Positions 18,159 through 28,027 of a DNA stretch of 64,000 bases are shown here, one piece after another; within the stretch, counting starts at the first letter, position 1, and the number at the start of each line of letters is the position of its first letter. Both the position numbers and the translations under genes were made by a program. The stretch is from Candidatus Stahliibacteriota bacterium. Its GTDB lineage: Bacteria > Hydrothermota > Tepidihabitantia > B3-TA06. The notes under the pieces are model-generated. The model saw nothing but the letters and a program-made list of their open reading frames with translations. It was not told where the DNA came from and did no database searches. The stretch is taken from assembly GCA_004375895.1 (NCBI GenBank), contig SOJW01000040.1, positions 1 through 64,000 of the forward strand, read 5' to 3'.

Positions 18159-18186
18159 TTGACATCTTAGGGGGTTGAGTTAGGAT
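18159..18186 (+). promoter_or_regulatory. Divergent promoter for the secreted protein
   Basis: TTGACA-N16-TAGGAT; AAAGGAGG before ATG 18206. Confidence 0.6.
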
Positions 18187-18205
18187 AGAGCAAAGGAGGC
18201 GACTG

Positions 18206-19897
18206 ATGAAAAAAGTGGTGTTGATTATGGGAGGGCTGATTTTATGCGGCTCACTTTGGGCAACCGCTCCGATGAGAGAAGGTCCATACCCCAGGGTAGT
18301 AATTCCCTCTCCACTGATGCAGGACACCACAAATCCCTTAAAGCTTCGCTTCAACTACCTTTACGAGTTCGCCCAGATAGCCGGGTTCTGCGCGGATTGG
18401 CAGCTTAACGATCCGGACTCGGCAGATCACGGCGGGATGATAGAGGCGGAGTCGGGAGAACTCTGGGACGTTATCCAGACCGACAACACCCTGGAGGCGA
18501 TCTGGGTGTGGTGTAGATATGGTGAGCTGACCGGGGATACCGGTCGCTTTCGTGATAACATCGAGAAGGCGTGGTTCTACTGCGAGAACTATCCGGCATG
18601 GGAGGAGGAGGGAGATCCAGGCAAAGACTACTACCGCGCTCACAACTGTGCCTGGGGGCTGGCAGCAGAGGAACGCTATCGTGCTGTCTATAACGACGAG
18701 GGCTGGACATGGTACCGGGATTCATGCGCGGAGTTCATAAAAAGCCATCCTTTGGGAACCACCTGGAACATAGACCGCTTCGTGAAGGGCTGGTGTGCCG
18801 GATGGCTCTATCACTACGGTGTCCAGATGGATGATGCCGAGGCTCGCGACAGTGCATGTTCTTTTGCGGATACCCTTCTTGGATGGATAGACAATATGAC
18901 TCCCCGGTATGCACTCACCGACGAGGCTTGGGCGATGTCTGCTGGAACCGTGGTGTGGGGTATCTCGAACTCGGCTTTTCAGCGCGATACCCTTAGAGGC
19001 AAAGAATGGATCGAGGTAAACGGCCCCTACCTTGACACCTTCCAGGAATGGAAGAAGGTTGACTACTTCTCGTGGGACAACGCCTGGAACGTTGCCTACG
19101 CAAACGGGCACGGAGCGATGTACGATATATCGCACGATGCGACCTACGCACGCCACCACAAGTGGCTGACACATAAATTGCTTTCTTATGACACCGACAA
19201 TGACGGCGGTATCATGGCCACCACCCAGGACGCGGACACCACCGACATGAGCTGGGTCTCGGCCTATCTCTGCATGATGGGGCTGGATCGGTTGATCGAA
19301 AAGGTTTGTGACTATGATGCAGGCGCGCTGGAACTTGTAGGGATCTGTGATGGAGATCAGATAGAGCCTGGTAGGAGAATGGATCTGGTTGCTGTGGTTT
19401 CCAACTACGGCCGAGCCCTCCTCAGCAACGTAAAGGTAACGCTTTCAGGAGACGCCTGGGGTTCGGCCACCTCTGATCTACCCTTTCTGGGTATGGACAC
19501 GATAACCCTGGTTACAGACTGGCTTGTGCCTGATTCTGCTGTTCTCACCCTGGCCCTGTCTCATCCCCAGGACGAAGATCACGCTAACGACACATTAATC
19601 GTAAGCTTGAACAAAGCGGCAGGTGTGCTGGAAAAGCAAATCGCTTCTCTCCCCCTACGTTTGGAGGTTAAAAGCTTGACGAATTCTTCATGCCGCATCA
19701 GTTACGCCTTTCCATACGGAAGCAAAGGAAAGCTTGTGCTATACGACGTCCTAGGTAGCCGCATAAAGCAAGAGCACCTGAAAGATCCTGAAGGACAACT
19801 CATGTGGGATCTCTCGGATGTATCGCCAGGCGTCTACTTCCTACATCTCAAGGTTGGTGAAAGAACTACCTGCGAGCGGTTTATCCTTTTGCGTTGA
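18206..19897 (+). CDS. Secreted protein with T9SS-like C-terminal sorting tail
   Basis: Signal peptide MKKVVLIMGGLILCGSLWA; tail KLVLYDVLGSRIKQ...DLSDVSPGVYFLHLKVGERTTCERFILLR. Confidence 0.7.
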   Translation: MKKVVLIMGGLILCGSLWATAPMREGPYPRVVIPSPLMQDTTNPLKLRFNYLYEFAQIAGFCADWQLNDPDSADHGGMIEAESGELWDVIQTDNTLEAIWVWCRYGELTGDTGRFRDNIEKAWFYCENYPAWEEEGDPGKDYYRAHNCAWGLAAEERYRAVYNDEGWTWYRDSCAEFIKSHPLGTTWNIDRFVKGWCAGWLYHYGVQMDDAEARDSACSFADTLLGWIDNMTPRYALTDEAWAMSAGTVVWGISNSAFQRDTLRGKEWIEVNGPYLDTFQEWKKVDYFSWDNAWNVAYANGHGAMYDISHDATYARHHKWLTHKLLSYDTDNDGGIMATTQDADTTDMSWVSAYLCMMGLDRLIEKVCDYDAGALELVGICDGDQIEPGRRMDLVAVVSNYGRALLSNVKVTLSGDAWGSATSDLPFLGMDTITLVTDWLVPDSAVLTLALSHPQDEDHANDTLIVSLNKAAGVLEKQIASLPLRLEVKSLTNSSCRISYAFPYGSKGKLVLYDVLGSRIKQEHLKDPEGQLMWDLSDVSPGVYFLHLKVGERTTCERFILLR

Positions 19898-20228
19898 ACT
19901 CCTGCCACGCGGGAAGGATGACTTTGTAGTAATAGTCTTCGGCCAAGCGTTTACGGTCGAAGCGCTCACCCACTTTTCTTGCCTGCTTTGACATCGCACG
20001 TAATCGAGCCGGATTTCTTAATAGAGCTGCAGTCTCTTCGGCTAGTCGTTTAGGGTCTTGATCCATTATTCCAGCACCATTGCCTACAATCAATTTACCA
20101 CTTTCTATATAAAACTCAGGATACATCAATCCAATTACTGGAAGTCCAGCAGCTAAGTATTCATGCTCTTTTGCTCCAACCGCTCCTATGCAAGTTGTAC
20201 ACCGCTGAATGAGAGAGTTGAAACACAA
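19881..20228 (-). pseudogene. Truncated glycosyltransferase C-terminal fragment
   Basis: KEHEYLAAGLPVIGL...RFDRKRLAEDYYYKVILPAWQEFNAKG closely parallels the C-terminus of the intact gene at 21712-22986; N-terminal domain missing. Confidence 0.8.
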
Positions 20229-20286
20229 CCCGAAAACAAGTTTGTTATGAAACTGTTAAACAAAACAGCGTTGCGTAAGCCTTTAG

Positions 20287-20314
20287 TTGACTTACACCTA
20301 CCGTTCAGTATAAT
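20287..20314 (+). promoter_or_regulatory. Promoter of the GT4 gene (predicted leaderless)
   Basis: TTGACT-N16-TATAAT; GTG at 20320. Confidence 0.6.
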
Positions 20315-20319
20315 ACTTT

Positions 20320-21528
20320 GTGGTTAAACCTTTAAGACTAGGCGTTTTCCTTGATCACAGCCATCTAAGTGACGGGCGCTTTACCGTAACGCAAGATGAA
20401 GCTTTAAAGTTCATAGAAGGTTTGAACCTAGCTGAATCTATTACACAGGCAGTTTCGATAATCCCTGTTGAAAAATTAGATCCGGAAAAGTACAATATAG
20501 TCCTCGAGCAAAGAGGCGTAACTGTGATCCCTTTACCAAGTTGGAGAAACGCTGCCGAAAACGTTCTGTCTTTGTTTTGTGACTTCAGATCTCATTTTGC
20601 TAAAGCTCGTTTATTCGTAGAGAACTGTGACGTAATTTGGTTAAGAATTCCCTCGATGATTGGTCTGTTCTTTTGGTGGGTTGCGAGAAAAAAACGAAAA
20701 CCACTAATTCTTCATGTGGTCAGCAACCTCCTTCTAGCGTCGAAACGATCTAAATATAAAGGGATAGTAAAAGTTTTAGCTCATTTGTTTTTTTTAATTT
20801 ATCATCTAGCTGTTAAAATAATGACTCGTTATGGCCTTGTATTAACAGCCGGGGAAGAATTGAAGAGACTTTACTCGAATCCGTTACATCCCGCATTTTC
20901 AATAGACGACATTCTTATCAAGGAGAAGGATCTACAATCTGTAAAGAAAAAGAGCGGACAAGCGAAGGAAATACTATTTGTGGGAAGGTTTGCTTACGGT
21001 AAAGGGATAGATATTTTAATAGATGCAGTTGGAAATCTAAAATCTGAGTTTCCTGAAATACGTCTTGCGATGGCAGGGGATGGTATTTTATTGGAGGAGA
21101 TGCGTCAACGAGTAGCGACGCAAGGGTTGAATAAGCACGTGAAAATCCTGGGGTTCGTCTCCGCGAGCGGGCCGCTACAAGAGCTTTACAAAAAAACCGA
21201 TATCGCTGTACTACCATCTGATAGTTATCCTGAAGGATTCCCAAGGGTAATTTTAGAGCTTTGGTCAGCCGGGTTACCTCTCATTGCAACTCGTCTAGCC
21301 GGGATACCTTATCGGGTTAAAGATGGCGTCAACGGTTTACTCGTTACCCCAGGGAATCTCAAAGAGTTAACTGATGCAATACGCAAGTTGATTGTCGATG
21401 CGGATTTACGACATCGACTTGCGGAGGGTGGTTCTCGGACTGTAAAAAGATTTACCTTTGAACATCAGGTAGATATTATCAAAAGACTCGTAAAGAGATA
21501 TTATCCGGGGATCTACGATCCTGTTTAA
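20320..21528 (+). CDS. Family 4 glycosyltransferase
   Basis: ILFVGRFAYGKGIDILIDAV, DSYPEGFPRVILELWSAGLPLIATRLAGIP. Confidence 0.88.
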   Translation: MVKPLRLGVFLDHSHLSDGRFTVTQDEALKFIEGLNLAESITQAVSIIPVEKLDPEKYNIVLEQRGVTVIPLPSWRNAAENVLSLFCDFRSHFAKARLFVENCDVIWLRIPSMIGLFFWWVARKKRKPLILHVVSNLLLASKRSKYKGIVKVLAHLFFLIYHLAVKIMTRYGLVLTAGEELKRLYSNPLHPAFSIDDILIKEKDLQSVKKKSGQAKEILFVGRFAYGKGIDILIDAVGNLKSEFPEIRLAMAGDGILLEEMRQRVATQGLNKHVKILGFVSASGPLQELYKKTDIAVLPSDSYPEGFPRVILELWSAGLPLIATRLAGIPYRVKDGVNGLLVTPGNLKELTDAIRKLIVDADLRHRLAEGGSRTVKRFTFEHQVDIIKRLVKRYYPGIYDPV

Positions 21529-21711
21529 ACCAACACGCTACTTCAGGTTGAGATGCAGAACGAGTATGTTGCTTTAACCGGTAAAAATATCACCATGCTT
21601 AGTGGGTTTTAGGAAGTGGGAGAAGCGCTGACCTGCAGAGAGAACCTGAATCCTGATATATCCAGTCGCCCGGCGGCGTTTGCTTTATAAGGCCTGTGAT
21701 TGGCTACTCGG

Positions 21712-22986
21712 CTAAAAATCAGAGATAGATTGTCTTGCGTTGAATTCCCTCCACGCAGGAAGGATTACATTGTAGTAGTATTCTTCGGCAAGACGCTTTC
21801 GGTCGAAACGCATACCCACTTCCCGGGCCCGTTTGGACATCTCGCGGAGCCGGGCAGGGTCTTTTAATAGGTCCACAGTCTTGCGAGCAAGACTTTCTGG
21901 ATCAGGATCTATGATGCCTGCACCATTATCAAGTATCAAACGTTTGGTTTCAACGTAAAAACCAGGATCAAGCAAACCAACGACCGGTAAACCCGCTGCA
22001 AGATATTCGTAGTCTTTCGCGCTAGCCACTCCTTTATGGCTATATACTTCAGGAAATAGGGAATCAATTCCTAATCTCGCTTTTCCAAGATAGTCCGGAA
22101 TCTGCCGTAAAGAAGTCATCCTTTCAAATTCTACGTTCTTACTTAAATCAAACTGTCTTAGACCAAGAATAAACTGACTTCCTAACGCCGTCTCAAGAAT
22201 ATCCGAAAGAAAGAGTAATTTCAGTCTGGGATAAATATCCCTGAGGCAGTGTAAAAACTTAAGCATTAAGACTGGATTTCTTACGGGTATTAATGTTCCT
22301 GAGTAAACAAGGTCAAACTCCTTCTTCACCCGAAGCGCCTTTTCGAAAAGCCTCACATCGCTTCCGTTAGGGATCAAAAAGATTGGCTTTCGCCGATAGC
22401 TGAGGGTTTTTATCAACTCCTTCCGTAACCAATCGGTCACTGTTGCAATTCGTGACGCTTTGCAGAAAAGATGGTAAGAAACGAATCGCATAGAAAGGTT
22501 AAAGATGCGACGCACAAAAGAGCCTTCTTTGAGCGGGAACATCGCAGCAGGTAAGTCCCGTATATCAACAACCAGCGGGCATCCCAGACGACGGGATAAG
22601 AGATAGCCTTCCAGTATCTGCCATGTTGGTGGAAAACTTGCAAAAATAACGTCCACCTTCAAGCCTCGCACGAGGTGCAGCAACTTCGGGAATCTAGAGG
22701 GAAGCTTCAGAAAATCCATGCGTGGTCCAGTAAGAGGAAATGCTATTCGAGAGTAACCCTCGTCGGAGTTCCCAGACTTATGTGTAACTACTGTCACATA
22801 AGCGAGGTTGCTCCAATATCTCGCCAGAGAGTGAATGCGTGAGGATGCTGCCTTGTGGCTGGGGGGGAAATGTTTCTGCTCTACCAGGATGAGGATGTGA
22901 GGCTTACCCTTGTCTTCGCCAACCAAATCTTTGGGGATTCGAGAGAATGGTGTTCCTTTCGAAGCAGAGAGAGCGTACTCGGACAT
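21712..22986 (-). CDS. Glycosyltransferase (GT4-like)
   Basis: DYEYLAAGLPVVGL; -10-like TACAAT 7 nt before MSEYAL favours start at 22986. Confidence 0.8.
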   Translation of the reverse strand: MSEYALSASKGTPFSRIPKDLVGEDKGKPHILILVEQKHFPPSHKAASSRIHSLARYWSNLAYVTVVTHKSGNSDEGYSRIAFPLTGPRMDFLKLPSRFPKLLHLVRGLKVDVIFASFPPTWQILEGYLLSRRLGCPLVVDIRDLPAAMFPLKEGSFVRRIFNLSMRFVSYHLFCKASRIATVTDWLRKELIKTLSYRRKPIFLIPNGSDVRLFEKALRVKKEFDLVYSGTLIPVRNPVLMLKFLHCLRDIYPRLKLLFLSDILETALGSQFILGLRQFDLSKNVEFERMTSLRQIPDYLGKARLGIDSLFPEVYSHKGVASAKDYEYLAAGLPVVGLLDPGFYVETKRLILDNGAGIIDPDPESLARKTVDLLKDPARLREMSKRAREVGMRFDRKRLAEEYYYNVILPAWREFNARQSISDF

Positions 22987-23034
22987 GGCAAGAATTGTAT
23001 CCCTATCGATAACCATTGTCAATTTTTGAGATCT

Positions 23035-24531
23035 TCAGCTTTTGTTCCTGTTGCGCCTGAGCAGCTTGAGAATGAAATTGCGTTCAGAGGGCAGCAGAAA
23101 TCCGAGAAGGAAAAGGATCCCCAGGTAAGCCGCACTCCCCAGACCAAGCTTTAAAAGAAACCCTACCAGCGGAGAGGAAACATGCCAGAAGTAAGAAGCA
23201 GCGGTTATCCCTGCAGATATTAAGGCGATGAGAACAATCCTTTTTGTCTCAAAGGGTATTTTCATTAGACGACGGCTGAAAAAGAACATTGACAAGGCCA
23301 TCGCCCCATAGGAGGCGGCGGAAGCGATGGCCGCTCCCAAAAGCCCTATACGTGGCAGCAAAATCACGTTGGCCCCTACCGCTACACCCGCTCCAATAAA
23401 CGTAACCAGCGTAAAGTAAATTGTCTTCCGTTGAAGATGGCAGGCGGTACCAAGAATAAAGTAGACCGCATAGAGACAAACCCCAAGAACCAGGAGAGGA
23501 ACAAGAGGAGCACCCTGCCAGTACTCGGGGCGCTTTGCAATGAGACGTAGTATCTCGGAGGCCGCTCCCCCAAGTATCACAAGAGCCCATCCCGCGAGGA
23601 AAAGAAAGTAAGTCAAGACACGTGAGATTATATCCGGAAGGTCAGGTTGCTCCTTGACGGAAAATGCGTAAGGCAACCACGCCAAGGAAAGGGGAACGAC
23701 TAAAATAAAAGATACAATGTTGTGAAAATTTAAGGCAAATGCGAAGATACCCACATCTGTATGAGTAAGATAGAGTGGGATGAAGAGAAGTCGATCCAAC
23801 ATCCCTCTTCCCCAGAAGAAAAGAGAGGTAGGGATCAGGGGCAAAGAGTAAGCCAGCATACTCTTTAAGCTTGCAAAAGAAAATTTAATCCCTCGAGAAT
23901 AGATATAGACAAAAGCTGAAGTAACGAGAAGAACAGGCACAACAAGCAAAACATCTACCTCATAAAGCCCCTGTAGCCCTCGTCCGAGAACCACGAGAAA
24001 AACGATGGTCAGAGCCACGCGCACAAGGCTGGTGGAGATAGTAAAAATACTGTACATCCCCGGTCGTTTTTCACTGCGCAGCAAGGCAAGAAAAATTAAA
24101 ACCGCAGGATTGCCCACCGTATAGATCCCGAACAGACGCAGGATCGACCTCAACTCCGCTGACTCAAGCCCCATTATTCTCTGAACGATGGAAGAATGAG
24201 ACAGAAGTGGTGCAAAAACAAGAAGCAAACCGCCAAACAGCAATGAAGCCACTAAGGTGTAGGTAAACGCCGTGGAGACAAGCCGTCGGCGCTCCTCTTC
24301 ACTCGTAGCCTTGTAGTAATCGGCGATCACAGCCTGGTTGAGTGCAAACAGAATAATTATCTGCAGAAATCTGTAAAAAGCTGTGGTGATGGAACGCACT
24401 CCGTAAAGATCTGCCGCAAGGTACGCTACATAAAGAGGAGCAAGCAAAACGCGAATGATCTGGTTGCTGGCGTTGCCTATCCCGTAGATCAGTGTATCTT
24501 TGGAGAGAAGTTTTAGATCACTAAGTTTCAT
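23035..24531 (-). CDS. Polysaccharide/lipid-linked oligosaccharide flippase (Wzx/MATE-like)
   Basis: Multi-TM; MKLSDLKLLSKDTLIYGIGNASNQIIRVLLAPLYVAYL start. Confidence 0.85.
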   Translation of the reverse strand: MKLSDLKLLSKDTLIYGIGNASNQIIRVLLAPLYVAYLAADLYGVRSITTAFYRFLQIIILFALNQAVIADYYKATSEEERRRLVSTAFTYTLVASLLFGGLLLVFAPLLSHSSIVQRIMGLESAELRSILRLFGIYTVGNPAVLIFLALLRSEKRPGMYSIFTISTSLVRVALTIVFLVVLGRGLQGLYEVDVLLVVPVLLVTSAFVYIYSRGIKFSFASLKSMLAYSLPLIPTSLFFWGRGMLDRLLFIPLYLTHTDVGIFAFALNFHNIVSFILVVPLSLAWLPYAFSVKEQPDLPDIISRVLTYFLFLAGWALVILGGAASEILRLIAKRPEYWQGAPLVPLLVLGVCLYAVYFILGTACHLQRKTIYFTLVTFIGAGVAVGANVILLPRIGLLGAAIASAASYGAMALSMFFFSRRLMKIPFETKRIVLIALISAGITAASYFWHVSSPLVGFLLKLGLGSAAYLGILFLLGFLLPSERNFILKLLRRNRNKS

Positions 24532-25637
24532 GCAGCTTGATTTTCTAAGAAGCCAAGCATCTCGCGGCACATGCATTCTGCCGCCCTGCCGCCGCCGAAA
24601 CTTTCGATATCCGGAGATTGTGTTGGGATCGTTTCTTCCCTAATTCCCTCAAGTATCCGTTCCGGATCGATCCCCACGAGGCGATTCCACCTATCCTTTA
24701 AGGTCTCGGGCCACTCGGTCTCCTCCCGAAGCGTAAGACAGGGACGGGAAAGGAAGTATGCTTCGCGCTGCACGCCGCCAGAATCCGTAAGGATCAAGGA
24801 AGCATGTTCCTCCAGCAAAAGCATATCGAGATACGGCAAAGGGGCGATGATATCGATATGGTCGAGTTCGCTACTGGAAAGCTTCTTCAGGGTCTTGGCC
24901 GTCCGGGGATGGCAGGGAAAAATGATACGGGGGTGATTGTCGTGAGCGAGACACTTAATGACCCTTCTCAGGCAGTGCTCCTCGTCGACGTTCGCGGGAC
25001 GATGCATCGTGAGGAGCCAGAAAGGTTCTTCTTCGATATCCAATTTCTTAAGGATGTTGGACTTTTCGCGAGCTATAGGGAGGAAGTGCTGGAGGGTATC
25101 CAGAAGAATGTCCCCGGTGTGAATCACCTCCTCGATCCGTCCTTCGCTTTTAAGATTGGCGACCGCGGTAGGGGTTGGACAGAACAAAATTTCCGAAACC
25201 GCATCGGTTACTATGCGATTTATTTCTTCCGGCATCCGGCGGTTGAAGCTGCGCAGCCCTGACTCCACATGAGCTACCGGAATGTGGAGCTTTACCGCGG
25301 CTAAGGCTCCGGCGAGCGTTGAGTTGGTGTCGCCGTAAACTATGACCAGATCAGGCTTCTCATCCATAAGCACCTTCTCAATCCCAATCATCGCATCGCC
25401 GGTCTGACGGGCGTGGGTTCCTGAACCTACCCCAAGATCGAAGTCAGGACGGTAGTTGAGTTCGTCGAAGAAGACCTGGGCCATGTCAGGACTGTAGTGC
25501 TGACCTGTGTGAAGCTGCAGGTGTTTTATCTCCTGCTTATCTTTGAAGGTCTTGGCAAGCATCGCCGCCTTGATGAACTGGGGACGAGCCCCGACTACCG
25601 AGAGGAGCTTTCTCTGCACTCCAGAACCATCAGGCAT
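24528..25637 (-). CDS. wecB: UDP-N-acetylglucosamine 2-epimerase (non-hydrolysing)
   Basis: VVGARPQFIKAAML, HTGQHYSPDMAQVFFDEL, VYGDTNSTLAGALAAVKLHIPVAHVESGLRS, LTDSGGVQREA. Confidence 0.95.
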   Translation of the reverse strand: MPDGSGVQRKLLSVVGARPQFIKAAMLAKTFKDKQEIKHLQLHTGQHYSPDMAQVFFDELNYRPDFDLGVGSGTHARQTGDAMIGIEKVLMDEKPDLVIVYGDTNSTLAGALAAVKLHIPVAHVESGLRSFNRRMPEEINRIVTDAVSEILFCPTPTAVANLKSEGRIEEVIHTGDILLDTLQHFLPIAREKSNILKKLDIEEEPFWLLTMHRPANVDEEHCLRRVIKCLAHDNHPRIIFPCHPRTAKTLKKLSSSELDHIDIIAPLPYLDMLLLEEHASLILTDSGGVQREAYFLSRPCLTLREETEWPETLKDRWNRLVGIDPERILEGIREETIPTQSPDIESFGGGRAAECMCREMLGFLENQAA

Positions 25638-25729
25638 ATTGAATCATAAAGGGGATTGGTGATATGTCAATACGCACAACTGGGGTGCACCTTCGTTGAC
25701 AGAACACTGGAAGCGAGGTATTATCCAGT

Positions 25730-26935
25730 ATGTGGAAATTCTCGCGCTACGTTCTGCGGCAGTACATCGTCCCTCTTGTGTTTGCCTGGGCGGTCCTTAC
25801 CGGCGTATTCCTTATGGACAGGCTGTTTTTGCTCGTTGATCTCATCATCCGTAAAGGGCTGGCTTTGCAACACGTGTTCGAGATACTGCTTTACACCCTG
25901 CCCTTTGTCATGGCTATGTCTGTCCCCCTTGCCGCCCTTGCAGGAGCGATGATGACCTTTGGCCGATTGGCGCAGGACAACGAGATCCTCGCCTTGCGCT
26001 CGGCGGGGGTACGGCTCTTTTCGGTCTTTGTGCCCATGCTTGGATTTACCGCCCTGCTTGCAGGACTCATGGTGTTCTTCAACCTCTATGTGCTGCCTGA
26101 AGCCAACCACCGCGTAAGGAACATGCTCGCAGACGTCTCAAGCAAGAAGCCAACGGCGCGTCTTGAGGAGGGGCTATTTAACGAAGACTTTCCAGGCTAC
26201 ACCATCTACATTGGTCGAAAGGACGAGCGCCGCTCCAAGATCTACGATGTGATGGTATATGTAAAGAAGAGCACGGTTCCCACGATGATCACAGCACCAC
26301 AGGGTAAACTTGAGGTCACCGCGGATGAACGCTACATGATAATGACTCTCTACGGGAGCGAGATCCATGAACAGGTGGGGGATAACTACCGGCGCATCCA
26401 GTCGGACACGCAGGTAATCAACCTTGAGATAAACACCGAACTTGTAAGGCGGGAACGCAGCAGGCGCTCGGAAAGGGAGATGACACTGCCGATGCTTACA
26501 GCGGATATAGACAAACATAGAAAGAGGATAGAAGGATACGAAGCAGAACTCGCAGAAGTAGGAAGCAACAAGATTAAACGTGAGGAGCTCGATCGTCGCA
26601 TAGCCAGCCTGGGGCGAAGGATCAACCGCCTGCGGGCTGAGATCCACAAATCCATTGCCTTTGCGATTGCGGGAATCATCTTCCTCTGCTTCGGTTCAGC
26701 CCTTGGAGGCAAGCTTCGCCGAGGCGGGATTGGACTTGCGATCGTGTTGAGTCTTATCTTCTTCGCATTCTACTACATCCTTCTCATAGGAGGGGAGAAT
26801 CTTGCCAAGTCAGGCAAGCTGACCGCATGGATCGCGATGTGGATGCCTAACCTCATCTTCCTTCCATTCACTGTTGAGATCTTTGGAGAGGTGTTTTTCG
26901 AGAGCTCCCTCTTTTTGTGGAGGCTGCGCAGATGA
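25730..26935 (+). CDS. lptF: LptF-family LPS export permease
   Basis: YjgP/YjgQ topology: YVLRQYIVPLVFAWAVLTGVFLMDRL...FGRLAQDNEILALRSAGV. Confidence 0.88.
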   Translation: MWKFSRYVLRQYIVPLVFAWAVLTGVFLMDRLFLLVDLIIRKGLALQHVFEILLYTLPFVMAMSVPLAALAGAMMTFGRLAQDNEILALRSAGVRLFSVFVPMLGFTALLAGLMVFFNLYVLPEANHRVRNMLADVSSKKPTARLEEGLFNEDFPGYTIYIGRKDERRSKIYDVMVYVKKSTVPTMITAPQGKLEVTADERYMIMTLYGSEIHEQVGDNYRRIQSDTQVINLEINTELVRRERSRRSEREMTLPMLTADIDKHRKRIEGYEAELAEVGSNKIKREELDRRIASLGRRINRLRAEIHKSIAFAIAGIIFLCFGSALGGKLRRGGIGLAIVLSLIFFAFYYILLIGGENLAKSGKLTAWIAMWMPNLIFLPFTVEIFGEVFFESSLFLWRLRR

Positions 26936-28014
26936 ACCGCATCGATCGCTTCCTTGCGCGAGAGTTCATCCTCTTTGCCTTGCTGGGGTTGGTGACCGTC
27001 GTGGTTATCTACGATCTAATCAACCTTATTGAACGAATGGGTTACTTCCTGCGCCACAAGTCCGCTGCAGTGGAGATATTGCTTTACTACGTCTACGATC
27101 TTCCTGCAACGATTGAACTTCTTCTGCCAGTGGGTTTTGCATTGGGGGTGTTCATAGTGATTGGACGTCTTATCCGCTCAAACGAGCTTGTCCCACTTCT
27201 CGCCTGTGGGGTGAATCTCTACCGCTTGTTCGCGGTTTTCATTGCCGTATCTGCAGCTGTGGCCGCACTGGCCTTCCTCCAGAGCGAGTTAGTGGCGCCT
27301 CGCACCAAGACCCGTTTTGTGGAATACAAGACCGAGACCATTGAAAAGCGCAAAGCCAAACGCAAGCAGATAAAGAACCGGATCTTCTATATCTCGGAGA
27401 GTGGGCGTGTCTACTACATCCGCCAACTTCGTCTTCCCGACAGCCTCGCTCTGGACTGGGTAATATGGGAACTTGGCCCTAAACGCAAGATAGAACGCAG
27501 TATTCGTATAAGGAGCGCAAGATACTCCTCAAGCCAAGGCTGGAAGGGAGAGCAGGTTGAGATTCATGACTTCAGTGGGAGGCAAACAATCTTCACAAGT
27601 TACCCCAGCCGAATTATGTCTGAGGTTACGGAAACACCTGCAGAGCTTGGGGTTCGCACCAAGGGAACCGATGAGATGGGGGTTGGTGAACTTAGAGACT
27701 ACATACAACGCATGAGAGCTGCGGGATCAAACGTGGCGGTGGAGCTTGTCGAGTACCACTTCCGCTTCTCCTCCCCTTTGATTATTGTGATCGTAACGGT
27801 GATCTCACTTGCTGCGGCTACCATGCTCAGAAGGGGGAATATAACCCTGGGGCTCGGCCTGGGGCTTCTTGTGAGTTTCCTTTACTGGGGTGCGCTCCAG
27901 GCGTCACGGGCCTTCGGTTACGCCGGCGCTTTGCCGCCGTGGCTTGCCGCCTGGCTACCGAATATCTTGTTTTCTGGTCTTTCAGGTGTATTATTGGCAA
28001 AAGTCAAACGCTAA
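26917..28014 (+). CDS. lptG: LptG-family LPS export permease
   Basis: MNRIDRFLAREFILFALLGLVTVVVIYDLINLIERM; tandem with lptF. Confidence 0.87.
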   Translation: MEAAQMNRIDRFLAREFILFALLGLVTVVVIYDLINLIERMGYFLRHKSAAVEILLYYVYDLPATIELLLPVGFALGVFIVIGRLIRSNELVPLLACGVNLYRLFAVFIAVSAAVAALAFLQSELVAPRTKTRFVEYKTETIEKRKAKRKQIKNRIFYISESGRVYYIRQLRLPDSLALDWVIWELGPKRKIERSIRIRSARYSSSQGWKGEQVEIHDFSGRQTIFTSYPSRIMSEVTETPAELGVRTKGTDEMGVGELRDYIQRMRAAGSNVAVELVEYHFRFSSPLIIVIVTVISLAAATMLRRGNITLGLGLGLLVSFLYWGALQASRAFGYAGALPPWLAAWLPNILFSGLSGVLLAKVKR

Positions 28015-28027
28015 GCTGGAGGTTTGT

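Noticed and set aside
27890-28027. N-terminal extension of the WD40 ORF
   Set aside because: Overlaps lptG out of frame; lipoprotein signal begins at MKRLGLC (28028).
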